Assembly (NCBI GenBank): GCA_030609665.1
Contig: JAUWBW010000006.1
Span: forward strand, 1 to 19,739
Direction of reading: 5' to 3'
DNA: 19,739 nucleotides
Source of the DNA: Methanosarcinaceae archaeon
GTDB lineage: Archaea; Halobacteriota; Methanosarcinia; Methanosarcinales; Methanosarcinaceae
Of this stretch, positions 6,465 through 14,530 are shown piece by piece (the first letter of the stretch is position 1; the number at the start of each line of letters is the position of its first letter). Both the position numbers and the translations under genes were made by a program. The notes under the pieces are model-generated. The model saw only the letters and a list, made by a program, of their open reading frames with translations, searched no databases and had not been told where the DNA came from.

Positions 6465-7958
6465 ATGAATATTCTAGTTGCTACCGGACATCTTGCAGAA
6501 CAAACAGTTCGGCTTGCTGTACGATCAAAAGCAGATGTTTTGGTCATAGACACTGACGTTGCCGCTTTCATCACTCCCCGCAAATTGTTAACTGCGATCC
6601 AAACACAACAGGTATCCGGCTATTTGTCTGATAGTTACGATATCATCTTTGTTCCGGGACTTGTATCAGGGAACTTTTCCAATATCGCAGAAGAACTTGG
6701 CTGTGAAATATATCTTGGTCCAAAGCATGCCTATGATCTTGAATATGTAGTATCTTTTGTAGGCAAGGTGGAATTTTCAACAACTATTCCTGCATGTGAA
6801 TTGCTTACTAATGTAAGGCGTGACATGGCACTCGATACGGTGCAAAAGATAGAAACCAATGCCAATGCGCTCATGCAGATCGGCCAGATGAAACTGGGCG
6901 GCGGCGCGCGCATGAAAGTGATGGCAGAAGTTGTGGATGCCACAGGTCTTGATACACAGGCATTGTCTGACAGGATAATCTCGTTCATAAAAAAAGGCGC
7001 AGACATCATCGACCTTGGTGCATCACTAAATGCTACACCGGATGATGTTGAACGCGCAATAAAGACCGCGCACAAAGTCTCATCCGTGCCGATTAGCATT
7101 GATACACTTGACCCCAAACTTCTAAGCAGGGCACTTGACACTGGCGTGGATATTGTTTTGAGTCTGAACAGCAGTAATATTGACAAAATCGGGCGCAGGG
7201 TTGCAGACTCGGGCGCAGCGGCGGTTGTAATCCCCGATACCGGTGCGGGTGTCGAAAGTTTGATTGAAAACATCAAGGCAGCGCAGGAAACAGGTATCAC
7301 GCGAATTATTGCAGACCCTGTCCTTGATCCTATCGGGCATGGGATTGCTGGATCGATTGTACGTTATCGTGAGTTCAACCAGAAGTTCCCCGATATTCCT
7401 TTATTTTTCGGGGTTGGCAATGTTACAGAACTCATTGATGTAGATTCGACAGGTGTTAATGCCGCATTTTGCGGAATTGCGGGTGATGTGGGTGCAAGTA
7501 TTCTCTTTACTCCGGAGTTCAGTAATAAGACACAGGGCTCAATACATGAATTAAAGACCGCATCGGAGATGATGGTTCTTGCAAATGAGAGGGACAGTTC
7601 ACCAAAAGACCTTGGGATCGATCTTCTGGTTATGAAGGAAAAACGGCGGCGTGAGGATTCAATAATCCCTGCCGATGCAATAGATGCAAAAGGAGCAGGC
7701 TCATGGCGCGTGGACCCTGCCGGATGTGTTAAGATCGAGATATCGCCAGATCTGAGCAGCGGTGCAGGCGGTAAGATATTGGCAAGACACAAGGATGCAT
7801 GTATTGTCGGAGAAACTGCAAGTGAGGTATTGGATACACTCATTGATATGGGACTTGTGTCCACATTGGGACATGCAGGGTATCTGGGGCGCGAACTGAA
7901 AAAAGCAGAGTTGGCATTGCAATTTAACAGAAGTTATGCACAGGATGATGATTTTTAG
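6465..7958 (+). CDS. Archaeal dihydropteroate synthase-like protein
   Basis: The C-terminal two thirds is a DHPS-like TIM barrel, the enzyme class that joins a pterin diphosphate to an aminobenzene group. Barrel landmarks are IIDLGAS (181-187), PISIDT (209-214), DPVLDPIGHG (284-293) and GVGNVTEL (316-323). The N-terminal region of about 140 residues (MNILVATGHLAEQTVRL...) resembles the archaeal DUF6513-type extension. At 497 residues it is far longer than bacterial FolP (about 280). Methanogens make tetrahydromethanopterin with a ribofuranosyl-aminobenzene unit rather than free p-aminobenzoate, so a role there is plausible. The substrate is inferred, and a non-pterin role is possible. A 152-aa gene follows after 14 bp, probably in the same transcript. 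Confidence 0.85.
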   Translation: MNILVATGHLAEQTVRLAVRSKADVLVIDTDVAAFITPRKLLTAIQTQQVSGYLSDSYDIIFVPGLVSGNFSNIAEELGCEIYLGPKHAYDLEYVVSFVGKVEFSTTIPACELLTNVRRDMALDTVQKIETNANALMQIGQMKLGGGARMKVMAEVVDATGLDTQALSDRIISFIKKGADIIDLGASLNATPDDVERAIKTAHKVSSVPISIDTLDPKLLSRALDTGVDIVLSLNSSNIDKIGRRVADSGAAAVVIPDTGAGVESLIENIKAAQETGITRIIADPVLDPIGHGIAGSIVRYREFNQKFPDIPLFFGVGNVTELIDVDSTGVNAAFCGIAGDVGASILFTPEFSNKTQGSIHELKTASEMMVLANERDSSPKDLGIDLLVMKEKRRREDSIIPADAIDAKGAGSWRVDPAGCVKIEISPDLSSGAGGKILARHKDACIVGETASEVLDTLIDMGLVSTLGHAGYLGRELKKAELALQFNRSYAQDDDF

Positions 7959-7972
7959 GTAGGTATGTATTC

Positions 7973-8431
7973 ATGGAACTTGAACACGAAGATAAGGCAG
8001 CGATCATTGAGATCGTGGCAGCACGTTATTTTTCAAGCCAGAAATGGAATTGGATCAGTTTGAAGAACGACGCTGGCAAGATACGCAAGGCATTTGAGGA
8101 GTTGGGTGAACAGTATGATGAATACCCTTACATGAGTCGGGATTGGTATGTTGAGAACTCGGCGACAAAAAGCATGCACATGTGTGAGAAATGGGATGAA
8201 TTAAAAGAGCTCATGGAATTTCTGGATACGTATGCGCAGTACTTTGATTTTATGGTCAGGAACAGTGATCAGAAGTCATTTTGTATTGTAAGTGAGGGCA
8301 AGGAACTTACGGATGAACAGAAAAATGCTATCCGCAATGCCAGAGGATTGCGATGTAATACTTTTGTATTTACTGCGTCGGTACCGGATGATATCGGCTT
8401 CGAATTGTCACAGGTTGGAGGTGGTATGTGA
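7973..8431 (+). CDS. Conserved-looking hypothetical protein paired with the DHPS-like gene
   Basis: I do not recognise this 152-residue soluble protein. It has no signal peptide or membrane helix. It is rich in aromatic and acidic residues, with a tryptophan/tyrosine cluster (SSQKWNWISLKN near 21-32, YDEYPYMSRDWYVEN near 48-62) and a predicted alpha/beta C-terminus (KSFCIVSEGKELT, then NTFVFTASVPDD). Three cysteines are scattered and do not form an obvious metal motif. The ATG lies 14 bp after the DHPS-like stop, with a weak AGGTAGG (7957-7963) in front, so co-transcription is likely. A partner or accessory role in pterin metabolism is only a guess from position. Confidence 0.75.
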   Translation: MELEHEDKAAIIEIVAARYFSSQKWNWISLKNDAGKIRKAFEELGEQYDEYPYMSRDWYVENSATKSMHMCEKWDELKELMEFLDTYAQYFDFMVRNSDQKSFCIVSEGKELTDEQKNAIRNARGLRCNTFVFTASVPDDIGFELSQVGGGM

Positions 8432-8566
8432 CAGTACAAAAATATGTTCAATCGATACATTCATATTGAGTGTATTCTATTTCAACCTGCTTCATAAAGG
8501 AGCAATTAAGGTACATTATAATTATAAACTGCATTCATACAGTTAATATGAATTATTATAAAGTGA

Positions 8567-8578
8567 GTATTATAATAC
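8567..8578. promoter_or_regulatory. Palindrome in the hppA leader/promoter region
   Basis: GTATTATAATAC is a perfect 12-bp palindrome 43 bp before the hppA ATG, in an AT-rich 190-bp spacer with several TATA-like runs (8516-8526, 8553-8561). It could contain the TATA element itself or be an operator. The hppA Shine-Dalgarno GGAG at 8611-8614 is 7 bases before the ATG. Confidence 0.4.
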
Positions 8579-8621
8579 CAAACATTCTAAAACACATTTA
8601 AAAATTGATAGGAGTTTTAAT

Positions 8622-10646
8622 ATGGAGAATTTTGAGAACTTGGTCTATCTTGCTCCCCTCGCGGGTCTGATAAGTCTGGTATTCTCTGCAATTTTCGCAC
8701 GCAGTGTCCTGAAAGAGGATACAGGCAATGAAGAGATGCAGTATATATCAGCCGCGATCCAGGAAGGCGCAATGGCATATTTGAATCGTCAGTATAAAAC
8801 AATCGCAGTGGTTGCAGTCATTCTTGCAGCGCTGATCTTTGCATTGCTGGATGACGGCACAAAGGTCGCAATCGGATTCCTTGTAGGTGCAGTGAGTTCA
8901 GCAATTGCAGGATACGTTGGAATGAATGTATCAGTTCGTGCAAATGTAAGGACAACACAGGCTGCTACAAAAGGATTGCAAAAAGCAATGTCCGTAGCTT
9001 TTAGAGGCGGTGCGGTCACAGGTCTTGCGGTCGTTGGTCTTGCTCTTTTGGGCACAAGCGGTTTTTACATTCTTTTCGGTGATGTAGACCTTGTTATCGG
9101 ATTTGGTTTCGGTGCAAGTCTTATCAGTCTGTTCGCACGAGTTGGCGGCGGAATATTCACGAAGGCAGCCGATGTCGGTGCAGATCTTGTTGGTAAGATC
9201 GAAGCAGGAATACCTGAAGATGATCCTCGAAATGCAGGTGTCATTGCCGATAACGTTGGTGACAATGTAGGAGATTGTGCCGGAATGGGTGCAGACTTGT
9301 TTGAAACCTATGTAGTAACACTCCTAGCATCAATGTTGCTTGGTTCAATGTTACTCAATGCATATCCAAATGCGGTCCTGTACCCAATGATACTTGGTGC
9401 AGTTGCAATATTCACATCCATCATATCGATCTTCTTCGTGAAGGTCGGTGATGACGGAAAGATCATGAAAGCTCTGTACAAAGGTGTAGCAGTATCAGCG
9501 ATCCTTTGCGTTATTGCATTCTATTTCATCACAGACATGTTAATGGGCGACATCAGGCTCTATTATGCATCACTTGTTGGTGTAGGAATAATGGTCCTCA
9601 TGGTCGTATTTACGGAATACTACACATCCACGAGTTTCCGTCCTGTCAAGGAGATCGCAAAAGCATCTGAAACCGGTGCAGGAACGAACGTAATTTCCGG
9701 ACTTGCAATTGGATTTGAAAGTACGGCACTTCCAACTATGGTTATTATCGTCGGTATATTGGCATCATACTTCATTGTTGGCGGTGCAACAGACCCTGCA
9801 TTGGGCATATACGGTATTGCAATCGCAGCAGCGGCAATGCTTTCAACAACAGGTATGATCGTAGCACTTGACTCATACGGCCCTATCACCGACAATGCAG
9901 GCGGTATTGCCGAGATGGCACATCTTCCTGAAAGTGTACGAAAGATCACTGATCAATTGGATGCAGTCGGTAACACAACAAAGGCTGTCACAAAAGGATA
10001 TGCGATAGGTTCAGCAGCACTCGGTGCACTGGCACTTTTCGCAGATTACAGGCACAAGGTCAATCTTGAGTCAGGTTCATTGGGTCTTGACAACCCTGTG
10101 GTCCTTGTGGGCCTGTTCCTTGGTGGTCTGCTTCCGTTCCTGTTCAGTGCAGTCACAATGCGCGCGGTCGGTATTGCAGCGTTTGAAGTTGTTACTGAAG
10201 TACGTCGCCAGTTCAGGGAAATTCCCGGGATCATGGAAGGCACTACAAGACCGGAGTATGGTAAGTGTGTTGACATTGTGACAAAGTCAGCTATCAATTC
10301 AATGGTCATTCCGGGATTCCTTGCGATCGGAACACCGCTCATAGTTGGTTTGGTACTCGGTCCACAGGCACTTGGTGGCCTTTTGATCGGTATCATTGTT
10401 GTAGGTCTCTTACTTGCGCTTACAATGGACAATGGTGGCGGTGCATGGGACAATGCAAAGAAACTCATCGAAGACGGCGCACACGGGGGCAAGGGTTCCG
10501 ATGCCCACAAAGCAGCAATTGTCGGAGATACGGTTGGTGACCCATTCAAGGACACATCAGGTCCTGCACTCAATGCCCTGATAAAAGTAGTGAACATGAT
10601 TGCGATCCTGTTCTCGTCGCTCTTTATCGGTGCAGGTATATTCTAG
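8622..10646 (+). CDS. hppA: Membrane-bound proton-pumping pyrophosphatase, K+-independent type
   Basis: This is an integral membrane enzyme that hydrolyses pyrophosphate and pumps ions out of the cytoplasm. Its 674 residues with about 16 hydrophobic segments match the family. Pyrophosphate/Mg-binding motifs are intact: IADNVGDNVGDCAG at 208-221 and GDTVGDPFKDTSGPALN at 635-651. The determinant GNTTKAVTKG places lysine at about residue 454. Potassium-dependent members have alanine there, so this is predicted K+-independent, a group that pumps H+. Methanosarcina species are known to carry one K+-dependent and one K+-independent enzyme; this would correspond to the latter. GGAG lies 7 bases before the ATG. 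It is a single-gene transcript closed by the terminator at 10663-10708. Confidence 0.96.
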   Translation: MENFENLVYLAPLAGLISLVFSAIFARSVLKEDTGNEEMQYISAAIQEGAMAYLNRQYKTIAVVAVILAALIFALLDDGTKVAIGFLVGAVSSAIAGYVGMNVSVRANVRTTQAATKGLQKAMSVAFRGGAVTGLAVVGLALLGTSGFYILFGDVDLVIGFGFGASLISLFARVGGGIFTKAADVGADLVGKIEAGIPEDDPRNAGVIADNVGDNVGDCAGMGADLFETYVVTLLASMLLGSMLLNAYPNAVLYPMILGAVAIFTSIISIFFVKVGDDGKIMKALYKGVAVSAILCVIAFYFITDMLMGDIRLYYASLVGVGIMVLMVVFTEYYTSTSFRPVKEIAKASETGAGTNVISGLAIGFESTALPTMVIIVGILASYFIVGGATDPALGIYGIAIAAAAMLSTTGMIVALDSYGPITDNAGGIAEMAHLPESVRKITDQLDAVGNTTKAVTKGYAIGSAALGALALFADYRHKVNLESGSLGLDNPVVLVGLFLGGLLPFLFSAVTMRAVGIAAFEVVTEVRRQFREIPGIMEGTTRPEYGKCVDIVTKSAINSMVIPGFLAIGTPLIVGLVLGPQALGGLLIGIIVVGLLLALTMDNGGGAWDNAKKLIEDGAHGGKGSDAHKAAIVGDTVGDPFKDTSGPALNALIKVVNMIAILFSSLFIGAGIF

Positions 10647-10662
10647 ATAAATTTAAGTATCT

Positions 10663-10708
10663 GGCAATCCGATTTGTATCGGATTTGCCTGCTTTTTTCT
10701 TTTTTTTC
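10663..10708 (+). terminator. hppA transcription terminator
   Basis: GGCAATCCGAT (10663-10673) pairs with ATCGGATTTGCC (10678-10689), leaving a single bulged base and a TTGT loop. A run of T residues, broken by one C, follows to 10708. This is 16 bp after the hppA stop. Confidence 0.8.
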
Positions 10709-10820
10709 GTCATGTCTAAAATGCAAATTCAATGAGTTGCAACTCCAAAAAAATGACACGCGAGAAAATATCAAAAATAAAGATCAACTATTATACTTTA
10801 TGATGAATTATCATAAAAAA

Positions 10821-10897
10821 ATACGAACAAGTTAACGTAAAAGAATATGCGAACGAGTTGGGGAGTGGGGGTTGTAAAAAGAATAACCCGTTCGCAT
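10821..10897. repeat. Direct repeat plus long inverted repeat with G-rich loop
   Basis: ATACGAACAAGTT (10821-10833) and ATGCGAACGAGTT (10847-10859) match at 11 of 13 positions. The second copy is also the left arm of an inverted repeat with AACCCGTTCGCAT (10885-10897), which pairs at 12 of 13 positions. The 25-base loop contains GGGGAGTGGGGG. It lies between two convergent genes and could end the minus-strand transcript, encode a small RNA, or be a decayed mobile element. Confidence 0.5.
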
Positions 10898-10957
10898 TAG
10901 ATGTTAATAGTCCATTGATGGTATATATACATATCTATATGATAAATTTTTATACAA

Positions 10958-11425
10958 TTATTTCAGGTCTTCAAGCTCAATAAGTATGCTGCGACGTACC
11001 AATTCATCTTCAATTTCTTCAAAAAAAACACCTGCTCCAGCCACGTGTTCATGTGTAAAAGTGGTGACACATCCGCCTTCTCCGCCAATTGTGGTAATTT
11101 CAGCACCACACGACGGACTTTTGGACACGCCTATGATCTTGATCCTCATACCCACATCTGCAAATTGCTCGATCATATCTGCAAAAGGCTTGAACAACTC
11201 ACGGCAAAACCGCCTGTAATTTGGATGGTCTAACTGGTCCTTGGTAATCTCACGACGATTTATTCCAAAATATATCATTTCAGGACAGGGTAGTTGGATT
11301 ATGTTCTTACATCTTACGTTAGCAGATGTAAGATCAAGTATAGGTGCATTAAATCCCAAAATACGAGATGGTTTATTCATCAGGCAATGTGCGACTACGA
11401 TTATCTCTTTTGCTTCATTGCTCAT
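10958..11425 (-). CDS. TudS/DUF523-related putative desulfidase
   Basis: The protein resembles the small Fe-S desulfidases around TudS (DUF523), which remove sulfur from thiolated nucleobases or related compounds. Three cysteine positions expected to hold a [4Fe-4S] cluster are visible: HC in VVAHCLMN, PCPE in IQLPCPEM, and SCG in SKSPSCGAE. These are C14, C47 and C106 with the start used here. I chose the ATG at 11425 because it places the first cysteine about 14 residues in, as is usual. An ATG at 11443 is possible, and the longer frame to 11473 needs a TTG. Spacing from the G-rich upstream stretch is long (about 11 bases), so the start is not certain. The substrate is unknown. It diverges from the membrane protein gene starting at 11657. 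Confidence 0.7.
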   Translation of the reverse strand: MSNEAKEIIVVAHCLMNKPSRILGFNAPILDLTSANVRCKNIIQLPCPEMIYFGINRREITKDQLDHPNYRRFCRELFKPFADMIEQFADVGMRIKIIGVSKSPSCGAEITTIGGEGGCVTTFTHEHVAGAGVFFEEIEDELVRRSILIELEDLK

Positions 11426-11513
11426 ATTTCCAATTTCCCCCATTGTATATCTATTGCACAAGGATACATGCAATTAATTCTACATATTTGTATTCGTCCA
11501 TTTTCTCGTAGTA

Positions 11514-11571
11514 TATAATTTCTAGAATTATATAGTGCGAGTTAATGCGAACGAAGTGAGCATTTGCTCGT
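11514..11571 (+). repeat. Structured intergenic repeat element, copy B
   Basis: This copy matches 111-168. The hairpin is 11538-11541 with 11567-11570 (CGAG/CTCG), a 2x2 internal loop, then 11544-11548 with 11560-11564 (AATGC/GCATT) around an 11-base loop. An outer G-T pair joins 11537 and 11571. Compared with copy A, A-U becomes G-C in the outer stem and C-G becomes G-C in the inner stem, so pairing is kept. It lies 86 bp before the ATG of the membrane protein gene and may form part of its leader. Confidence 0.6.
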
Positions 11572-11656
11572 CCATGTATTTTCAAGAACAGAGGGTATAT
11601 ATCAATTAGGTAATATACAAAAAGAGACCACATACATAATTGGAGATACACATCAC

Positions 11657-12565
11657 ATGCAACAGGATATTGGAACGATCATCAACAAGGGATTTGGTAC
11701 ATGGACGCGCAATCTTAACATTAGCCTGCCATTCATATTGAACTTCGGGATCAATGGTCTACTGGCATTGATAGCCTTCGTTGTTTTTGTTGCTGTTTTT
11801 GTCATGCCGGAATTATCATCCATAGGTCTTGATCCTGCAAACATTTCACCTGAACAGATGCTCAGCATATTGTCATCCGTTGCCATTGACCACATAATGT
11901 TGATCATTGCAGGTTTTGTGATAATCATGGTTTTAATGATGTTCATTCAATCATACTTCATAGCAGGTGCGATCGGAATGTCAAAAAGTGCTATGGAAAC
12001 AGGGGATACGCATCTTAACGACATGTTTTTGTATGGGAATAAAAATGTGGTAAACCTATTTTTGACAAGTATCTTGCTTGCATTGATCATGCTTGCAGGG
12101 ATCATATTTATCGTACCCGGAGTACTTGCAGTAGAGAACCTCAACATGTTTTTATCAAATCCTGAAGAAACAGCAGCAAGTTCGGTTCTGTTTGCGATTG
12201 GGTTTTTGGCATGGATGCTGTATATTCTAGTTGCAAGTATAGTATTGTCGATTGTCAAGTATGCGCTGGTAGTGGGAAATCTTGACCCGATGAGTGCACT
12301 GGAAACAGGATTTCGTTTTTTCATGGGTAATAAATTAGATATTTCACTCATGTGGCTGATATTGATCTCAATATCAGTATTGATTGGTATTATTGGTGAA
12401 GGCATAAGTTCGGTGCCTGTACTATCAACACTCTGGACATTTGCAGACATCGCGATCACGGTTGCAGTCATTCCACCTCTTACAACTATCTGGTGGACGC
12501 GCTTATACCTCAGCAGGACTGGTAGAAAGATCCATGATGTGAGTGAACTTTTGGATTATCCTTAA
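11657..12565 (+). CDS. Multi-pass archaeal membrane protein (DUF7847-like)
   Basis: This 302-residue integral membrane protein has about six hydrophobic segments. The first is LPFILNFGINGLLALIAFVV (from about residue 24); others include HIMLIIAGFVIIMVLMMFI and LFLTSILLALIMLAGIIFIV. It ends with a hydrophobic pair and a short cytoplasmic tail (RTGRKIHDVSELLDYP). The pattern, with an N-terminal amphipathic stretch DIGTIINKGFGTWTRNL, recalls archaeal DUF7847-type proteins of unknown role. The frame extends upstream to 11564 only through a TTG. The ATG at 11657 has GGAG (11642-11645) 11 bases upstream, so that start is used. Copy B of the structured element lies in its upstream region. It converges on the HEAT-repeat gene. 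Confidence 0.75.
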   Translation: MQQDIGTIINKGFGTWTRNLNISLPFILNFGINGLLALIAFVVFVAVFVMPELSSIGLDPANISPEQMLSILSSVAIDHIMLIIAGFVIIMVLMMFIQSYFIAGAIGMSKSAMETGDTHLNDMFLYGNKNVVNLFLTSILLALIMLAGIIFIVPGVLAVENLNMFLSNPEETAASSVLFAIGFLAWMLYILVASIVLSIVKYALVVGNLDPMSALETGFRFFMGNKLDISLMWLILISISVLIGIIGEGISSVPVLSTLWTFADIAITVAVIPPLTTIWWTRLYLSRTGRKIHDVSELLDYP

Positions 12566-12625
12566 ACCTTTGAGTGTTCAATCCTGTGTAAAGTGTTCAA
12601 AGTTCGTGCACGATGTTGGCAGATA

Positions 12626-14356
12626 TCAGATAAGCAGTTTTTGTTTGCGCTCATCCAGTTCATTTTGCAGCGAGCGTATAACAAGTGCATTGCTCGGTGT
12701 ACTCGTCTCCAAAAATTCAATGTCATCTGAAGTCCCGCACCCTTTGTGTGCCATAAGGTATAGAAGGATCACCCTGATAAAATCAAGCCTTTGCTCGTAT
12801 TCCTCTAGTGACATGCGTTCATTGAACCATTCTGTTTTAAGTTCACCCATCTGCTCTTTCACATCACTTATACATGTAGATTCATCCATTAGTGTCCCGT
12901 CATCCCGCATATATCCGTACATCTTGATCTGATCTTCAACAGTCTTCTCAATTGCATTTTCAATTGCATTTATGTCTTCGCTCGAGATCTTTATCCAGTA
13001 CGAATAATCAACATCTGAGACATCACCACTTTCAAGATCGGCTTCCAGCTTATCGATCTTGTTAGATACCTCTACATGTTTGCGTACAAATTTATTGTAT
13101 TCATCAAGAAGCGCATCATCAATACCACTGATCTTAGAAAGGTGTTGTAGTGCCTCATGTGCGCTCTTTTTAATACGCATGTCCTGATCTTGCTCACTCA
13201 TGTAAGTTAATTTCTCAAATGCACTTTTTACGTACAAAGGTTTGGTAGTGCCGATCGTATCAATTGCGACAATCGCATTGTATCGAATACCTGATTCTTT
13301 ATCATCAAGACATTTGATAAGCGGATCAATTGTTTCGCGCAAAAGACCCGGGCGAAGTGACCCTATTTCACTTATCAGTCCAGATGCATACATTTTTGAA
13401 GTCATCTGCGACGAATTCAGCCATTTTACAAGAAGCGGTGTGACTGCCTGAATACAATCTGGATTCTCTGATACAATGGCTTCCATCATACCATTTGCAT
13501 AAAAGCAAGGGTTTGTTCCACTACAGATAGGTTGAAGGTTTTTGAGCAGGTATGATGTCGCATTTTTGATCATATCCGGCTGTTTTTCATTGACGAACTT
13601 CATCATCATATCAGTGATCAGGCTACCGTCCTCAGCCCAAAACCCATCGAACGATTTCAGGTATTCTGTCAACTGTGGCAGGAAACTGTACATGATCGTA
13701 GGTTGTTCAATAACCCCTTCACTCAGGATATTTGATGTGAAGATCGCCTGCTCATGTTTTTTATTGCTTATAAAATAGTTCAGGATGACTGCTAACTGTT
13801 GTGTATATTCATGGTGCGAGTCATATATTATCTTTAATATGTTGAATATGCGGTTATTTATTGTTTCGTTTGGAGAATCAAGATATTTTATCAACAGGTT
13901 TGAAACTTCATCGGTTTTTTCCTTGCTGATATGGATTATGGCACTGGATGCAATTTCTGCAATATCGGCATTTTGGTCATTCAATTGGTTGACAAGAAGA
14001 GGCATGTATCCAAAGACAGCATCCGGATGGAACAGGGATACCCCTTTGATCGATTTAATGACCATCCTTTTTGCATGGTAACTTTTATCCAGGTGGGTTA
14101 CGATCTGAGGAAGTACATCTGTGAGTCTTTCGGGTTTTGATTCTGCGATAAATTCTAAAAGTGATAATGCGATAGCTGTGACTTCTTCTTTGTCACTATC
14201 AAGAGATTCGATCAGTATCGGAATTGCAGAAACAAATGTATCTTCATCAAGTTCAAGTTCACCTTTTAATATTAGTTCCTCTAATTCACGAGCTGCCGTG
14301 ACTTGTTTTTTTGCACGCCAACTGGTCAGGTTCTTTATCAGTTTACTGGGTTTCAT
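12626..14356 (-). CDS. HEAT-repeat scaffold protein
   Basis: The 576-residue protein is almost entirely helical. About 1-420 is a solenoid of HEAT-type repeats with recurring patterns such as PILIESLDSDKEEVTAIAL, PLLVNQLNDQNADIAEIAS and PLIKCLDDKESGIRYNAIV. The last 150 residues form helical hairpins or a coiled coil (KIDKLEADLESGDVSDVDYS, then LKTEWFNERMSLEEYEQRL). HEAT solenoids bind proteins or nucleic acids; no catalytic motif is visible, and the partner is unknown. No signal peptide or membrane helix is present. The ATG lacks a Shine-Dalgarno but has an AATAAA-type TATA element about 24-31 bp upstream, so it may be leaderless. The 174-bp gap to ncsA argues for a separate promoter. Confidence 0.85.
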   Translation of the reverse strand: MKPSKLIKNLTSWRAKKQVTAARELEELILKGELELDEDTFVSAIPILIESLDSDKEEVTAIALSLLEFIAESKPERLTDVLPQIVTHLDKSYHAKRMVIKSIKGVSLFHPDAVFGYMPLLVNQLNDQNADIAEIASSAIIHISKEKTDEVSNLLIKYLDSPNETINNRIFNILKIIYDSHHEYTQQLAVILNYFISNKKHEQAIFTSNILSEGVIEQPTIMYSFLPQLTEYLKSFDGFWAEDGSLITDMMMKFVNEKQPDMIKNATSYLLKNLQPICSGTNPCFYANGMMEAIVSENPDCIQAVTPLLVKWLNSSQMTSKMYASGLISEIGSLRPGLLRETIDPLIKCLDDKESGIRYNAIVAIDTIGTTKPLYVKSAFEKLTYMSEQDQDMRIKKSAHEALQHLSKISGIDDALLDEYNKFVRKHVEVSNKIDKLEADLESGDVSDVDYSYWIKISSEDINAIENAIEKTVEDQIKMYGYMRDDGTLMDESTCISDVKEQMGELKTEWFNERMSLEEYEQRLDFIRVILLYLMAHKGCGTSDDIEFLETSTPSNALVIRSLQNELDERKQKLLI

Positions 14357-14379
14357 GGTTAGTGTAAAATAAAGAAGCA

Positions 14380-14387
14380 GTTTATTA
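14380..14387 (-). promoter_or_regulatory. Possible TATA box of the HEAT-repeat gene
   Basis: On the minus strand this reads as an AATAAA-containing element 24-31 bp before the ATG at 14356. With no Shine-Dalgarno in between, this suggests a leaderless or very short-leader transcript. Confidence 0.35.
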
Positions 14388-14530
14388 TCTCAATTCACAA
14401 CTTAATATGTGTAGTAAAATGATATTAAATTATGTGCTCTTGAGATGGATTTGTTAGAAAATTACACAGTCATGAAACAGATAATAATTGAAAGAAGATC
14501 ATTTTAGAAATATGCTATACAAGAATCAAT

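Larger units (their letters stand above)
10647..10957. other. Convergent spacer between hppA and the TudS-like gene
   Basis: This 311-bp stretch holds no recognisable gene. It contains the hppA terminator and a repeat/hairpin block at 10821-10897. The rest is AT-rich, including alternating T/A runs near 10920-10950. Confidence 0.6.

Noticed and set aside
11564..11656. N-terminal extension of the 302-aa membrane protein
   Set aside because: It needs a TTG start inside the structured repeat element and encodes no membrane-like sequence; the ATG at 11657 has a ribosome site.
12543..12932. 129-codon plus-strand frame after the membrane protein gene
   Set aside because: It begins with TTG inside the membrane protein gene and is antisense to the HEAT-repeat gene.
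14444..14506. Small plus-strand frame of about 20 codons between the HEAT gene and ncsA
   Set aside because: It is too short, without a ribosome site or recognisable motif.
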